The notes below the pieces were generated by a model, which was given only the letters and a program-made list of their open reading frames with translations, was not told the origin of the DNA and did not search any database. This document shows, piece by piece, positions 4,940-5,029 of a DNA stretch of 5,029 bases; position 1 is the first letter of the stretch; every line of letters begins with the position of its first letter. Source of the DNA: Deltaproteobacteria bacterium (GTDB taxonomy: Bacteria > Desulfobacterota > Desulfarculia > Adiutricales > Adiutricaceae); contig JAIRNQ010000192.1 in NCBI GenBank assembly GCA_031257955.1, positions 1 through 5,029 on the forward strand, given 5' to 3'. The position numbers and the translations under genes were made by a program.

Positions 4940-5029
4940 GTTTCTTTTAGGGCCTCCTCGAAAGTGCCCACTATGGCCGCGATCTCGGAGTCGCTCACCA
5001 CGTAGGCGGGAGCGAAATTGATAGTGTTG
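4930..5029 (-). CDS. Class-III PLP-dependent aminotransferase, C-terminal fragment
   Basis: Read on the - strand from the window end, 32 complete codons precede TGA at 4932-4930, beginning NTINFAPAYVVSDSEI and continuing through AAIVGTFEEALKE to LS. This matches the end of class-III aminotransferases, where a strand of the type 'N.INFAPALVIS' is followed by an acidic 'D.EID.IV..L..AL' helix that closes the C-terminal domain. These enzymes transfer an amino group from amino donors such as omega-amino acids or diamines to a keto acid using pyridoxal phosphate in the cytoplasm. The catalytic lysine and PLP-binding regions lie outside the window, so the substrate cannot be named. The gene is convergent with the transporter cluster and probably not in the same transcription unit. 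The assignment rests on a short segment, hence moderate confidence that the family is right; that the frame is coding is more certain. Confidence 0.6.
   Translation of the reverse strand, partial: NTINFAPAYVVSDSEIAAIVGTFEEALKETLS

Overview
The window is a GC-rich bacterial segment, visibly loaded with GGCC. It carries two consecutive ABC-transporter modules on the + strand and the tail of an unrelated gene on the - strand. The style (high GC, Shine-Dalgarno-led short operons, a GldA/GldF-type ABC-2 pair beside a periplasmic-binding-protein importer) fits a Gram-negative such as a member of the Desulfobacterota. That placement is inference from composition and gene content, not from a marker gene.

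Layout. 1-249 is the C-terminus of a family-3 periplasmic amino-acid-binding protein. 250-487 is a 238-base gap with a candidate weak terminator and no clear ribosome binding site for the next gene. 488-1237 (permease), 1323-2129 (ATPase) and 2194-2928 (second permease) complete a polar amino acid uptake system of the HisJQMP/ArtPQM type, with the ATPase gene between the two permease genes. The spacers at 1238-1322 and 2130-2193 are short and full of GC-rich inverted repeats; the second holds a perfect 10-bp stem directly before the next Shine-Dalgarno. Only 24 bases later, 2953-3768 and 3752-4600 encode a GldA-like ATPase and a GldF-like ABC-2 permease that overlap by 17 bases. 4601-4929 has no convincing gene, only hairpins and a candidate + strand terminator. 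4930-5029 (- strand) is the last 32 codons of what looks like a class-III PLP aminotransferase, convergent with the transporter cluster.

How the genes work together. The binding protein would capture an amino acid in the periplasm and deliver it to the heterodimeric permease, powered by two copies of the ATPase. The GldA/F-like pair is a separate ABC-2 module whose substrate cannot be read from sequence. Tight spacing suggests it can be co-transcribed with the importer. The auxiliary GldG-type gene that often follows GldF is not present downstream.

I found no mobile element, CRISPR array, tRNA or rRNA, and nothing that amounts to a clearly new system. The most interesting signals are the alternative RNA pairings before the second permease, the lone GldAF pair with low-complexity N-terminal tails containing 7-nt homopolymers, and a 12-bp tandem duplication over the aminotransferase stop codon.
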